From NCBI RefSeq assembly GCF_018143015.1, contig NC_054755.1, forward strand, positions 15,408,778-15,472,777: a stretch of 64,000 bases of DNA, written 5' to 3'. Each line of letters begins with the position of its first letter. The stretch's first letter is position 1. The notes beneath the pieces were generated by a model. It had not been told where the DNA came from, did not search any database, and saw nothing but the letters and a program-made list of their open reading frames with translations. This document shows positions 50,401 through 61,454 of this stretch, one piece after another. The DNA is from Lytechinus variegatus. Its lineage: Eukaryota; Echinodermata; Echinoidea; Temnopleuroida; Toxopneustidae. A program made the translations under genes and the position numbers.

Positions 50401-53400
50401 ACGTTCTGTGGCAGTGCTGCGTATGCTTCACCAGAGGTTCTTCAAGCGATTCCTTACGATCCGCACTGGGCAGACATCTGGAGCTTGGGGGTTGTGCTTT
50501 ATATCATGGTGAGGTTTTTTTTTGTCATTGTCCCATTCCCTTTTATAAAGAATAATAAATACCAACCGAATAAACTTAACAATCTTGGGCAAGTTTTTTC
50601 CCCATCGAAATGAAATATCATTACCAATTAATGTATGTATATATGAAATCATTGATCTAAAATGTAATTGACCCTGTGTAGTTTTTACTAGTCATAATTT
50701 CAGCTAGGAATCCGCTTCTGACTTTCCATCTAAGCAGAGATCCGGAAGGATATGCTCTTTTTTTCTTTTTTTTAGAACTAAGTAATTTATCCCAACTAAT
50801 AGTGGAAGATGCGCAGGATAGTAATAACAAGGGGAGCGCCTCTGGAAGTCTCGCCTGCTTAACGCCATTCAATATATAGCAGCAATGCTGACTTTGAAAT
50901 ACAAGTAATGAATAGATATTTTCAAAATCATTCATAACATATTACGATAATAAAAAACTATGTTCATTGACCCTAAATGACCTTTGACCTTGGTCATGTG
51001 ACCTGAAACTTGCATAGGTTATTTGTTTGCTGATATTGATTGCTCTATCTTATGTCCAGGTTTCATAAACTAGATTCATGAACTTTAAGTTATGATGGCA
51101 ATTCAGGTAATACCTTAACTTGGCCAAAGTTTGCTGACCCACGCGATGACGTTTGACCTTGGTCATGTGACTTGACGCTCAGACAGGATATTTAGTGTTA
51201 TTCCATTACCCTTAACCAGGTTTCATGAACTTTATCCAAAATTATGACGACATTTCACAAACTTAACCTTGGTTAAGATTTTGATTCCCCCAACATGGTC
51301 TAAGTTCATTGACCATAAATTACATTTGACCTTGGTCATGTGACCTGAAACTCCAGCAAGGTGTTCAGTAATACTTGATTTACCTTATGTCCTAGTTTCA
51401 TTACCTGGTTTCATTTACTTCCTATGTTATTATGTCATTTTAAAAACTTAATTTTGGTTAAGATTTCAATGTTGACGATGCACCGCGGTCGCCGCCGTCA
51501 GAAAAGCGGCGCCTGTACAGTGCGTATCAAAAAAGGGACAGTTTTGAAGTCTATTAAAAAAATTCTTTGAAATTATGATATCTATATGTTATGATGTTAA
51601 TAGATGCTCTGAAATCTTATCTTTGAAATGCCATTTTAGAAAATAATTTTTGTTCATGCTTGAGCAAACACCGGACGTTTTTGTCGGGGGTTCAAAAAGA
51701 GGCTTGCGCCAAAATGGTAGGAATTAGAAATTTGATGATCAGACTTCTTGCTAATCAGCAGACTTCCTTTGTATTACCTTTGCCATTATTTTCGAATTAT
51801 GCTGTCAAATTTCATTTACAAATTTATCTATTTACTTGAATAATTTTGTTTTTCGTTTAAACTTCTTTTACCTTTGAATTTTCCTCCATAAGTAAGAAAA
51901 GAAGGCTTTTTGTCAACCCCAGCAAGAAGATTTGCATTATTAATTGAGAGAACTGGCAATTATACAAATTCTTTTATTGTGTGAAACCAATTATGTTATG
52001 GTACCTTTAAAAGACATGAATCCTATTTTCAAGGGGTTATTGATTCCTTGACCAAGTTTGTGCTTTAGAGGACAAACAGGTAAGGATTCATGTCTTTCAA
52101 GGGCAATGGTGTATTGAGTCAATTTTGATGGAGCTTGATATGCCAGATCGGGTAAAATGTATCAAAAAGTTGTGAGTGAGCAAAGCGAGCAAGCAAAAAT
52201 TTCTAATTTTTAATGAAAATATCAAAAATTGTGATAGATTTTGATATAATATTCAGAAATTAAACCATATTTCACTTTCTATCTTTTCTTTTGATTCCTT
52301 TCCACTTTTTTTCTTGGTCATGATTTTTTTATGGGGGGGGGGGGGGACCCCGAGCCACAGCCCATCTGTATGCCACTGTTCAAAGGCACTATAACCTTTG
52401 TAGCACACAATAAAAGGATTTGAAAAAAAAATACACGATCTCCCATAATTCAGTTTATTTTTATTTTTTGCTTAAAGAAGGAATATTCATAGATAACTGA
52501 AAGAGAATATATTAAAAAGAAACAACAGAACAATTCAAGCAAATAAACAGATTTTAAAATTAATTTTGACCGCATAATTCAGATCGAAAGGAAGACTGCT
52601 GATTAGCAAGAAATTCGATCATCATATTTATCATTTTATGCCATTTTGGCGCAAGCCTCCTATTTAACTCCAGACAAAAACATTCCGTGTTCGCTCAAGC
52701 ATTAACAAAACTATTTTTTAATGGCATTTGAAAGATACGACATCAGAGCACCTATTAACACCAAAATATAGACATTATAATCTGAGACAAAAATTTTATA
52801 GACTTTTCAAATCTGTCCCGTTTTTTATACGCACTGTATAGTCTTGCTCTGCTATGCTGGCGAGACAATAAACTAAGCTAAAGAGGAAGAAGGTCGACTT
52901 GCGATGGCTCTATATTTTTAAAAGAATATTCCTTTACGTCCAATCATCCTGTTGTAAAACAGATTCTAGCGATTTCTTTCAACTTAATATCCTACAAAAT
53001 GTCAAGGGCACTTATCATCAAATTTGTTTATGAGTTGAAATTTGGAGCAAGTTCATTCCATTTGAAAAGAGCAAGAAGTCACACGTTGCAAGAAAAGTAA
53101 TACTAATTAAGAAAATAAATCATTTACTTCTTTTTCTTTGTTATTGTTGACGTATCTTGCAGATTATATTGTGTTGATTATGTACATGTAGGATTTGATG
53201 GATCTTGGGGTCCATGAATGACATGAATACTGTATAAGTGTGTTTGTTTTGATGAAGCAATAAAAGATTTAAAAAAAGATCTTGCATGTCTTGTGTCAAA
53301 GATCACAGGTAGAATGCCATTCGATGACAGCAACATCAGAGAGGCTCTCGAAGACATGCATAACAACCGTCTCAACTTCACTCGACGTCGTCTCATCTCC

Positions 53401-53553
53401 ATCGAGGTCCAGCGCCTCCTCCGTGCCATCCTGACGTACGACCCTCGTCAACGGCCAGGGGTCCAAGAGATTCGGGACAGTCCATGGATGCGAGGCCGAT
53501 GCACAATGGCCAAACCTTCGCCGAGAATCTCGTCGAGTGTGGGAGGGGTTTAG
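47402..53553 (+). CDS. TSSK-like testis-specific serine/threonine kinase, 500 aa, three exons
   Basis: Exons 47402-48077, 49934-50508 and 53302-53553 (stop TAG); GT-AG introns in phases 1 and 0. An in-frame TGA precedes the ATG. Residues 1-225 are a Lys/Ser/Pro-rich extension without known domain, ending ARGYILEG, which is the usual TSSK lead-in to the kinase. The kinase domain follows: GKLGEGTYAKV (P-loop, 226-236), VAIK K251, E270, HRDLKCEN with D345, DFG D366, T382 in CSTFCGS, SPE 391-393 (normally APE), D406 in DIWSLG, and a C-lobe ending DPRQRPGVQEIRDSPWM. All catalytic residues are present, so it should be active. TSSKs phosphorylate flagellar and post-meiotic sperm proteins; typical TSSKs are 270-370 residues, so the extension is unusual. 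It is divergent from CATSPERD, consistent with sperm expression. AATAAA at 53933-53938 is a likely poly(A) signal. Confidence 0.85.
48285..48470. repeat. Low-complexity A- and G-rich tract
   Basis: Poly-C/poly-A runs, A/T-rich AATAAATAAA repeats, then G11 and GTTGTTG runs. Open minus-strand frames here are due to composition. In the first kinase intron. Confidence 0.5.
49036..49610. mobile_element. Foldback MITE, family A, copy 4
   Basis: Begins TAGGATAAGTCCACCCCAAC and ends with the degraded inverse TGAATTTGACCTTTAA. Inverted halves as in the other copies. First kinase intron. Confidence 0.7.
50826..52869. mobile_element. Family B repeat, copy 5, interrupted by a Tc1/mariner-type foldback element
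   Basis: Starts ACAAGGGGAGCGCCTCTGGA with GTCTCGCCTGC and resumes after the insertion to end ATGCTGGCGAGAC. A perfect TGACCTTTGACCT lies at 50978-50990. Second kinase intron. Confidence 0.65.
51518..52836. mobile_element. Tc1/mariner-like non-autonomous element with about 400-bp inverted arms
   Basis: Flanked by TA at 51516-51517 and 52837-52838. Ends CAGTGCGTATCAAAAAAGGG and the inverse of CCCGTTTTTTATACGCACTG. Arms continue as inverse copies for about 400 bp (shared GGCTTGCGCCAAAATGG and CTTGCTAATCAGCAG). The centre carries no transposase frame. The TA target duplication and CAGTG start fit Tc1/mariner. Confidence 0.8.
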
Positions 53554-53932
53554 GTGTTGGTTCAACTCAATGTTGGCATTCATTTTGTTTACCACTGAAA
53601 ATCAGCACATGAAGGGCGCCATCTCTGAAATCACTTCCTCCAAAGATGCTCTAGTCAAGGAAAGATGCCTAATGCTCTGTGCATGCTCACAAGTACTGTA
53701 CATACATATATAAACATGGGCTAAACTTTGAAAGTGAAGATTGGAGAAGACAATTTTTCATAAAATACAAGATCTCTGATGGCTGCAAAGTAATGTCAAT
53801 TCTTGCAAGTACTTGGCCCCAAAAGCCCCAGGACTATAGAGCATCTGTTATCAAGGAGAGCAAAATCAATTTTGTTCTTTATCTGTGAAGCCGAAAAACA
53901 ATTAAATTAGAAGAAATAATGAATATAATTTC

Positions 53933-53938
53933 AATAAA
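53933..53938 (+). terminator. Poly(A) signal AATAAA of the TSSK-like gene
   Basis: First AATAAA downstream of the stop at 53553. Another lies at 54061. The 3' UTR would be about 400 bases. Confidence 0.6.
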
Positions 53939-54066
53939 TGATAAGTGCTCTGTCCAAATATATTTCAGTCCATACATCTACATCCTTATTTAAATATGAG
54001 TCTTCCTTGTATCTTTGAAAGATGAGGAAAAATTAGGAAGAAAGTATACTTTAGGTTTGAAATAAA

Positions 54067-54958
54067 CTTTGATTTGATTAAAAGAAACAAGGTCAAAACA
54101 ATCAGTTCACATACATGTATCATCTTATTATTTTTCTACAACTTTTGTATAACCACCGCCCCCCCCCCCAACAAAAAATAAATAAAAAAGCAGTAATGTA
54201 ATGAATATATAATTTCTATGTCAAATTTCCTTCCACTTAGACTTAATTTCAAACTTCATATCACATTGATTTGTATTTCATGAATAGTCTGCTATAACTA
54301 TGTATAATTGGGGGGGGGGGGGTTACCATCAATTTTTTTTTAATTTTCTCAATGTAAATTTGCATAAGCACTATCATTTCACATACATACTACAAAGCAA
54401 CAGTCAAACACAATACTTTGAGAAATATAATCATATTTAATTGCTAACAACTTTCTTGAAATACAATTGTACAATTCACATGATTGCATTCAATAAAATA
54501 AGAGAATATTTACATCTCTGCCTGCACAATATAATTTTTTTCGCGCATATCAACTACGCGAAATATCACTTGTATTATTTGATAAAAGATTAATATCAAC
54601 AAGCCATTTCATCAACATAAATGCAATGTGATCAGGGTTTGATTTCTCTGATATTCATCTGATTTTAAGGTAGTTATTCAGGATATTGGATGTGGTGGCG
54701 GCCTCCATGTAAAAGCACAATTTGACATGACTGATGCTCCAAGGACACAAATTTATAGAATTAACACCCCTCAAGAGAATGCTTTCAAAATAGCATTATG
54801 CTTTGTTTACCAGTGAAGATATAATGAAAGGTAATTATTTCAGAAAATTGTCACTGGGTAAATTCTGTGAAGCAATTCAAGTTCCTCATGACTTTACCAA
54901 TAACAATTCGCTGTTGCAAAAATTATACTTTGCATCATGTTTTACAACTGTTCACTTA
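54067..54958. other. Intergenic, nothing recognised
   Basis: AT-rich DNA with C9 and G12 tracts near 54161 and 54310. No coding or repeat structure was recognised apart from these. Confidence 0.5.
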
Positions 54959-56337
54959 ATAGTGTGGTACGGTATGTCACTGACACAGCTCCCGTAGGAC
55001 TAGCGTGCCAAAATTGATTTTTATGTTGTTTTGGCTTCAATAGGGTCCCCTTAGACCAAAAACGATGGGGGTCAAATTTTCAGACCCCTCCTTCCCTTTG
55101 TGGGGGGTCCTTTTTGGCGCCATAATGGCCTGTACAAAGCCCAATAGGATAATCCATTGTTTTCAACCTTATTTCTCACTTTTCTTTGCCAATTATATTT
55201 TAAAGTTGTCTGAGGTGTATGAGAATGAATATTTGATGATGTTGTGATGTCAATGTTTTTTAACTTTTACCATACGGGGGCGGACTTTATGAAAAATGCC
55301 CAAAAATTTTAAAATATTGCCCCAAAATATTATTTTTCCCTTTTTTGGCACTAAAATTAGGACAAAAGGATTACAAAATGAAATGAATATGTCTTGTTAT
55401 ACAATCCAACAACAGAGGAATATATCACATGTAATGTATATCATTATTTTTGGTCAATTGATATAAAAATCATCCCCATTTCAGGATTTTATGCAGTGAA
55501 AAACCCTACTACAACACTAGAGGGCGCCATAACTTATGATAAGCACTTCCCTAAAAAAATCAAATTCTAGGCACTGTAATTTTATCAATAAATTTGAAAG
55601 CTGACACATTTCAAGAGCAATTATTTCCAATGCCGATTCATAGTATGGGCATCTAATTTGTTTTGATTCTCGCCCCCCCCCCCACGTGGGGGGGGGCAAA
55701 ATGGCTGCATTGGGCTAAAATAAAAAATCATGGATTTTTTTTTTACTTATAAAGTGACCTTAATTTGGTTTCTATTCAAAGACTTTTAAGGGTGAAGAAG
55801 TATATCGGGAAAAGTTACGAGGACCCAGAAATCCAAGATGGCTTCCAAAAATGGAGTTTAAAATGGCTGTTGATACTTTAAATGGACATAGCACATTTTA
55901 TATACCTGAGATAGATGGAATCGGTGTCTAGATCACGGTTTCAACGATCATAATTGGGACAAGAATACCGTTTCCTTTCTTTATTTATTTAACTTTTGGA
56001 GGCCATCTTGGACTCAACATACCGGGACAGTCGGTGGTCCGGTATGTTGAAAAAATCCAAGATGGCTTCCAAAAATGGAGTTTGAAATTGCTGTTGCTGC
56101 TTGAAAAACCGATAAAGTTTGTTCAATATCCGGGAATATGAATGTGTGTGACTACCATGGAAAAGTGAGTCTAATAATACATTAGAATAAGTTACAAGGA
56201 GAGTCGTTGGTCGAGTATGTTAAACAATAGAGTATAAAATAGCCACCGTTATTTACAAGTGGACATGTAATATCCATCAAGAATATGGTTTCATGTTTAA
56301 ACCATGATTTTTAAAGTCAGAAAATTAGTTAAAACCG

Positions 56338-56645
56338 TTCGAGTGTTGTGGCCCCAGTGGATTGGTCTTTTGACTTTGAAAGGGTCGTGGGTTCGAATCC
56401 CAGCCATGGCATAGTTTCATTCTGCAAGAAATTTATCAACATTGTGATGCACTCAACCCAGGTGTGGTAAATGGGTACCCGGTAGAAATTCCCTGAATGC
56501 GCGAAGGAATTCAATGAATGCTAAAGCGCCTAGGCAGCCCATCTAAGGCAGGGGTAATAATAATGGCAAGGCCTGCTGGGAGAACAGTTTTTAGAACTGA
56601 AGTGGCTTCCCTAGGTAAATATACCTATATTATTAATATTACCAT
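56338..56645 (+). mobile_element. tRNA-derived SINE inside the foldback element
   Basis: Box A-like GTGGCCCCAGTGGATTGG and a perfect box B GGGTTCGAATCCC are followed by TGCAAGAAATTTATC, CAACCCAGGTG, AATGGGTACC and AAAGCGCCTAGGCAGCCC, then TAATAATAA. Same family as 36905-37745, here uninterrupted. Confidence 0.75.
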
Positions 56646-57655
56646 ATCATAACAAGGACAGTCATTGGTCTATGTCGGAAAATCCAAGATATCGTGAAGA
56701 AATCTGAGTCTAAAGTGAATGCTGTTACTTAAAAATGGACATCGTTCATTTAAAATTCACCAAGGACATATGATTTTGGTGTCCACTCAATGGTTTCATG
56801 ATTATAATAATAATTTCGATTAGTTACAAAGATATGCACTTGTCCATTTTGCCTAAAAATCCAAGAAAGTTTTCAAAATGGCATCTAAAATGATTCTCAA
56901 AACTTATCAATAATGTTCAGAGTTTATACAATATTAATATGTGAGGAATAATTTGGATGTCTACATGGTGGTATAAAGGGTTAGATATTACATTCAACAA
57001 ATAACAAGGATATTTAGTTTTCCATTTTGTCTAAAATCCATGGTATATTAAAAAAATCATCAAGTGGGTGCTATTAAAATCTCATGAATCAATATGATAA
57101 CTTATCCCATACATATAAGTGTAGGCACCAACATATTTCTCACAGGTTGGTATTGTCTGAATAATGTCTCCACTTTTAAGTAACAGTAGTCATTTTGGAA
57201 CACATTTTTTTAAAGCCCACTTGGATTTTAAGGCAAAATGGATAACTGCATAGTCATTGTAGCTAGTCCTTAATATGTATTTTTAATTTCAACTCTTGAA
57301 ATACTAGTGTAGACACCAAAATAATATCCCCAGGTGTATGTTTAATGTTCTATATCCACTTTTAAAGTAATAGCAGTCATTAAGCAATCTTGGATTTTTG
57401 ATAAACTTGACATCCGACTGTTCTTTCAACTTGAAACAATACTTGATCCTTTAAACTCTAGTGTAGACACCAAAATCAAATCCACGATGTGCATTTCTAA
57501 TGAACTATGTCTACTTTTAAGAACCACAGTCAATTTAGACCCTGCATTTTGGAGGCCATATCGCATTTTTTGACATAGCAGACCACTGACAGCCCTTATT
57601 TACTTATCCAAATGTTTTATTTGACCCTTGAAACCATTGGTTTAGACACCAAACT

Positions 57656-57833
57656 GGGGGCCGTTTCATAAAGCTGTTCGTAAGTTAAGAGTGACTTTAA
57701 GAACGATGGTGATCCTTTCTTACGCGCTAAACCATCCCCTATGGTGTATACCATTTACCAAAAGAAAGGATCACCAGTCGTTCTTAAAGTCGTCTTATCT
57801 TATAACAGCTTTATGAAACACCCACCTGTATCT
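57656..57833. mobile_element. Palindromic MITE (GGGGGCCGTTTCATAAAG ends)
   Basis: Left CCGTTTCATAAAGCTGTT and right AACAGCTTTATGAAAC are inverse copies, as are GAGTGACTTTAAGAACGA and TCGTTCTTAAAGTCG. Inserted in the inner arm of the foldback element. Confidence 0.75.
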
Positions 57834-57964
57834 CCTAGGCCGATATGAAATGAACTTTGTCCGCTTTAAGTATCAGCAGCCATTTTAAGATCATTTTTTG
57901 GAATTCATCTTTGATTTTTGGACATACCAGACCACTGACTGTCCTTGTAACTTATCCTATATTA

Positions 57965-58105
57965 CACTCTAAAAATGAAGTGCTAATTTGGCTCTTAAAG
58001 AGCGTGTATAGTGACTGCACTTCCGACTAGACAAATCGGCACTCCGAAGTGCAGTCACTATACACGCTCTTTAAGAGCTAACTTAGCACTTCATTTTTTA
58101 GAGTG
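57965..58105. mobile_element. 141-bp TA-flanked MITE, nearly perfect palindrome
   Basis: Ends CACTCTAAAAATGAAGTGCT and its inverse, flanked by TA at 57963-57964 and 58106-58107. Arms of about 60 bp differ at a few positions only, so it is probably young. TA duplication fits Tc1/mariner-type MITEs. Confidence 0.85.
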
Positions 58106-59922
58106 TACTTAACCCAAACTAGTGGTTTAAAATTGAACATCGAAATCACATTTCCATGGACGATATGAAATCAGCTATATCTGCTTTAATTTTAGCAGCC
58201 ATTTCAGAATAATTTTTTTGAAACCATCATGGATTTTTGGACCAACCAGACCACTCACTGTCCTTGTAACTTTTTTCCAATTTACTACTTCACCCTTAAA
58301 ATCATTGAATCAAAACCAAATTGCGGATTTTTAGCACACGGCAGGCTTTTTTGATGTCATCTTATATTTCCCAGGTATGCTGGGGTCCTCATATTCACTC
58401 TACCCTGTGTCAACAGATTATTTTAACTCCTCGACCATGGAGTATGAAACTAACTAGGATTCTAGGGTGGATAATGAGTCGTATTCATTAATTTTAAGGG
58501 AATGGTGGCCATCTTGGATACTATCTTGAAAATAACCACTTTGCCTGATGCAGATTTTGGTAGATTTTTAGTATATTATTCCTGAGGTCAATTAGTACTA
58601 ACAACTGCTGAAAAACAATGTAAGTTCGGAAGTTCTCTAAACATCACATGTTATTTCAATAATGAATATGTGCATATGTGCGCGTGTGTGTGTGTGGGGG
58701 GGGGGGCTAAAATTATATTTTATGTGTTTTTTCTGTCTATCAGTAATTGGAAATTAGCCGAGAAGTACATAATTGACAATTCGAATAGAAGTCCTTTAAT
58801 CGTAAATTCTACTCTAGAACGAGTGGCCGAATGGTGAAAGTTGTATGCCAGTCAGTTGGGGGGGGGGGGGGGGGAGTAGGGAATATGGTTGGTAGGATGC
58901 TTGTCCAACTTGAAGCCTTCAGATATAGGCATTTTAGCTGTCTAGGGATGATAAAATACCATAAAATAATTAATTGTTTAACCGGGCGCAAAATTACTAA
59001 TACTCCTGATTTTAGTGGGTCTCGATATAGGTGACCCCACCCTCAGGCAGTGGGTGAGGGTGGGGAAAATTGGAACCCTATCATTTCGTGATAGATTGGA
59101 CCCAAGTGAATAAAAAAAAACTGTGTCATGATATACCGTACCACACTAATATCATCATGATAAGTTATGGCGCCCTCTAGTGTTGTAGTTAGGTTTTCAC
59201 TGCATAAAATCCTGAAATGGGGGTGACTTTTACATTAATTTACCAATAATAATCATATAAATTACATGTGATGTATTCCTCTGTTATTGGACTGTACAAC
59301 AAGACATATGCACTTCATTTTGTAGTCTTTTTGTCCTAATTCTAGTGCCAAAAAGGGGGAAAATTACATTTTTGGGGTAATATTTTACAATTTTGGGGCA
59401 TTTTTCGCAAAATCCGCCCCCGTATGGCAAAAGTGAAAAAATATTGACTTCACAACATCATCAAATATTCATTCTTGTACACCTCAGACAACTTAAAAAT
59501 AAAATTGGCGAAGAAAAGTGAGAAATAAGGTTGAAAACAATGGATTATCCTATTGGGCTTTGTACAGGCCAATATGGCGCCAAAAAGGACCCCCCACAAA
59601 GGGAAGGAGGGGTCTGAAAATTTGACCCCCATCGTTTTTGGTCTAAGGGGACCCTATTGAAGCCAAAACAACCAAAAAATCAATTTTGGCACGCTAGTCC
59701 TACGGGATGACACACCATACCACACTATAAATTCAACTGAATAGTTTTCATCTAGGGCCAACAATATATTTAACCTGCCATATTTCAAAGCAGAATCTGT
59801 ATTTTTCTTTTAATCTTTTAATTGGAAGGGAACAGTTCATAAAATGTTAACACATTAAAATCTTTTAGTTTCTGTTACATATCACTACTTTCCTTCTGGT
59901 TTTGGCAGGAGGATGGTTTATT

Positions 59923-60411
59923 AAAGGCCAAGTCCACCCCAGAAAAACGTTGATTATTTTTCACAAAACAGTGATATGCACAACTCAGTGACATGAAAAT
60001 GAGACAATCGATGATGTCCCTCACTCACTATTTCTTTTGTTTTTTATTGTTTGAATGATACATTATTTTGTTTTCTACAGATATGACAATAAGGAAAAAC
60101 TTAAATGAACCATAAAGTATTAAACAATGCCAATTCCAAATGTTCAGGGAGAAATTAATCTTTATTTCCCTTGTTAATTAGAAAATTTCATATAATAGAA
60201 TACAAAAGAAATGGTGAGTGGATGATGTCATCGGTTCCCTCATTTGCATCAGGAGGTGCATATAACTGTTTTGTGAAATTAAGCGAAAATTTAAAATGTC
60301 ATAACTTTCTTTCTTCAAATCCGATTTTGATGAAAATTTCAGTGTGATGCTTGTTGGATTTTTCTCCCTTTGTTCAAATCAACTTTTTGTTGGGGTGGAC
60401 TTGACCTTTAA
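59923..60411. mobile_element. Foldback MITE, family A, copy 5
   Basis: Begins AAAGGCCAAGTCCACCCCAG and ends GGGGTGGACTTGACCTTT. Inverse halves share CAAAACAGTKATATGCA. Somewhat shorter than the other copies. Intergenic. Confidence 0.75.
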
Positions 60412-61238
60412 ATGTATGTAGAAGACCCACATCACTATCTTACAAGCGTCTAATTTTGCTCATGAATTAGAATCTTTACCACAACTTTTTTTTTACATTT
60501 GGAACAGTCCAAACTTAACAGAAACAACATCTTTGAAACAGTCCAAACTTAGCAGAGACGACATCTTTGTAACAGTCCAAACAACTGTGTAATTTTGTTT
60601 ACTCATGCCAGAGCAAACTGGTGTGCATTATTTGTTTTAGAAATAGTGATGTGGATCCTTGTGAAACAGTCCATATCTCAAAACATTGCCAGGTCACTAG
60701 TACTAGTCATTAGTACCTGCCACTAGTAAATTTCCCCGTTACTAAATTAGTTAACTGGTCACATGATATATTTCAACCAATCATTTGTTCGGGATCCTTA
60801 TCACCATTTTACATCATCTGCTTTAACATTGCCTCATATCACAAACAAGCAATGAATCATTTAGGCCTGCTAAGTCTGTTTTTTTTTAGTCAAATCTCTT
60901 GGGGCTCCAGAAATCTATTCAACCTAGTGCAATTATTAAACTTGCACAATATCAACTAATGCAGACCCAGCTGGACTTAAACCAGGTCCCACTTCCCTGC
61001 TTAACAGTAATACAAATATATATTCATAATTCTACTGGAACGTATGGAAGGCACTGATTATACTGTTGTGTAACCTGGAACAAAATTTCTGAGGAGTGTT
61101 ATATCTTTGAATAAATAAACATATACAGAAACTATCTTACAAGTAAATATACACTGGAATTCACGTTGAAATATTCATATCCCAATCTACCTTTTATTAA
61201 AATGACCATCAAAAAATAAATGTGAATAGTCACTATTG
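60412..61238. other. Intergenic, nothing beyond short repeats
   Basis: Three diverged direct repeats of ACAGTCCAAACTTARCAGA lie near 60505-60590. Otherwise nothing recognised. Confidence 0.45.
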
Positions 61239-61454
61239 GGGTGTTGCAAGAAACTAGCGATCAAATGCAAGTCTATTTTTGGTCCCTTAATCAATCATAT
61301 GTCTTGCAGTTAATTGCAAATTAATGATTGACTGCTAATTAGATCCTTGAAACAAGAAGTTTAATCTCATTTGCTACAGCTTACATTGATCTATCAGTTG
61401 TAAAATTGCAACAGAATATTTGCAATTGATGGCAAATATTTTCTTGCAACACCC
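61239..61454. mobile_element. About 215-bp MITE (GGGTGTTGCAAGAAA ends)
   Basis: Left GGGTGTTGCAAGAAA and right TTTCTTGCAACACCC are perfect inverse copies. Inner ATTTGCAATTG and CAATTGCAAAT-like motifs also pair. A relative lies inside 16447-16775. Confidence 0.75.

Larger units (their letters stand above)
54959..59728. mobile_element. 4.8-kb foldback transposon (TU/FB-like) with 0.6-kb outer arms and degenerate inner repeats
   Basis: The left end TAGTGTGGTACGGTATGTCA is matched by the inverse of the right end (CATACCACACTA at 59728). About 590 bp are inverse copies at roughly 90% by eye (54959-55545 and 59149-59728), including TAGGACTAGCGTGCC and CACTAGAGGGCGCCAT. The inner region (about 55790-58560) is made of degenerate repeats containing ATCCAAGATGG, TTCCAAAAATGG, TGGACATAG and AAGGACAGTC motifs. 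These are in plus orientation to about 57060 and in minus orientation after about 57110. No transposase is visible. This layout of outer and inner arm domains is known from sea urchin TU elements and Drosophila FB. It hosts three smaller insertions. Confidence 0.75.
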
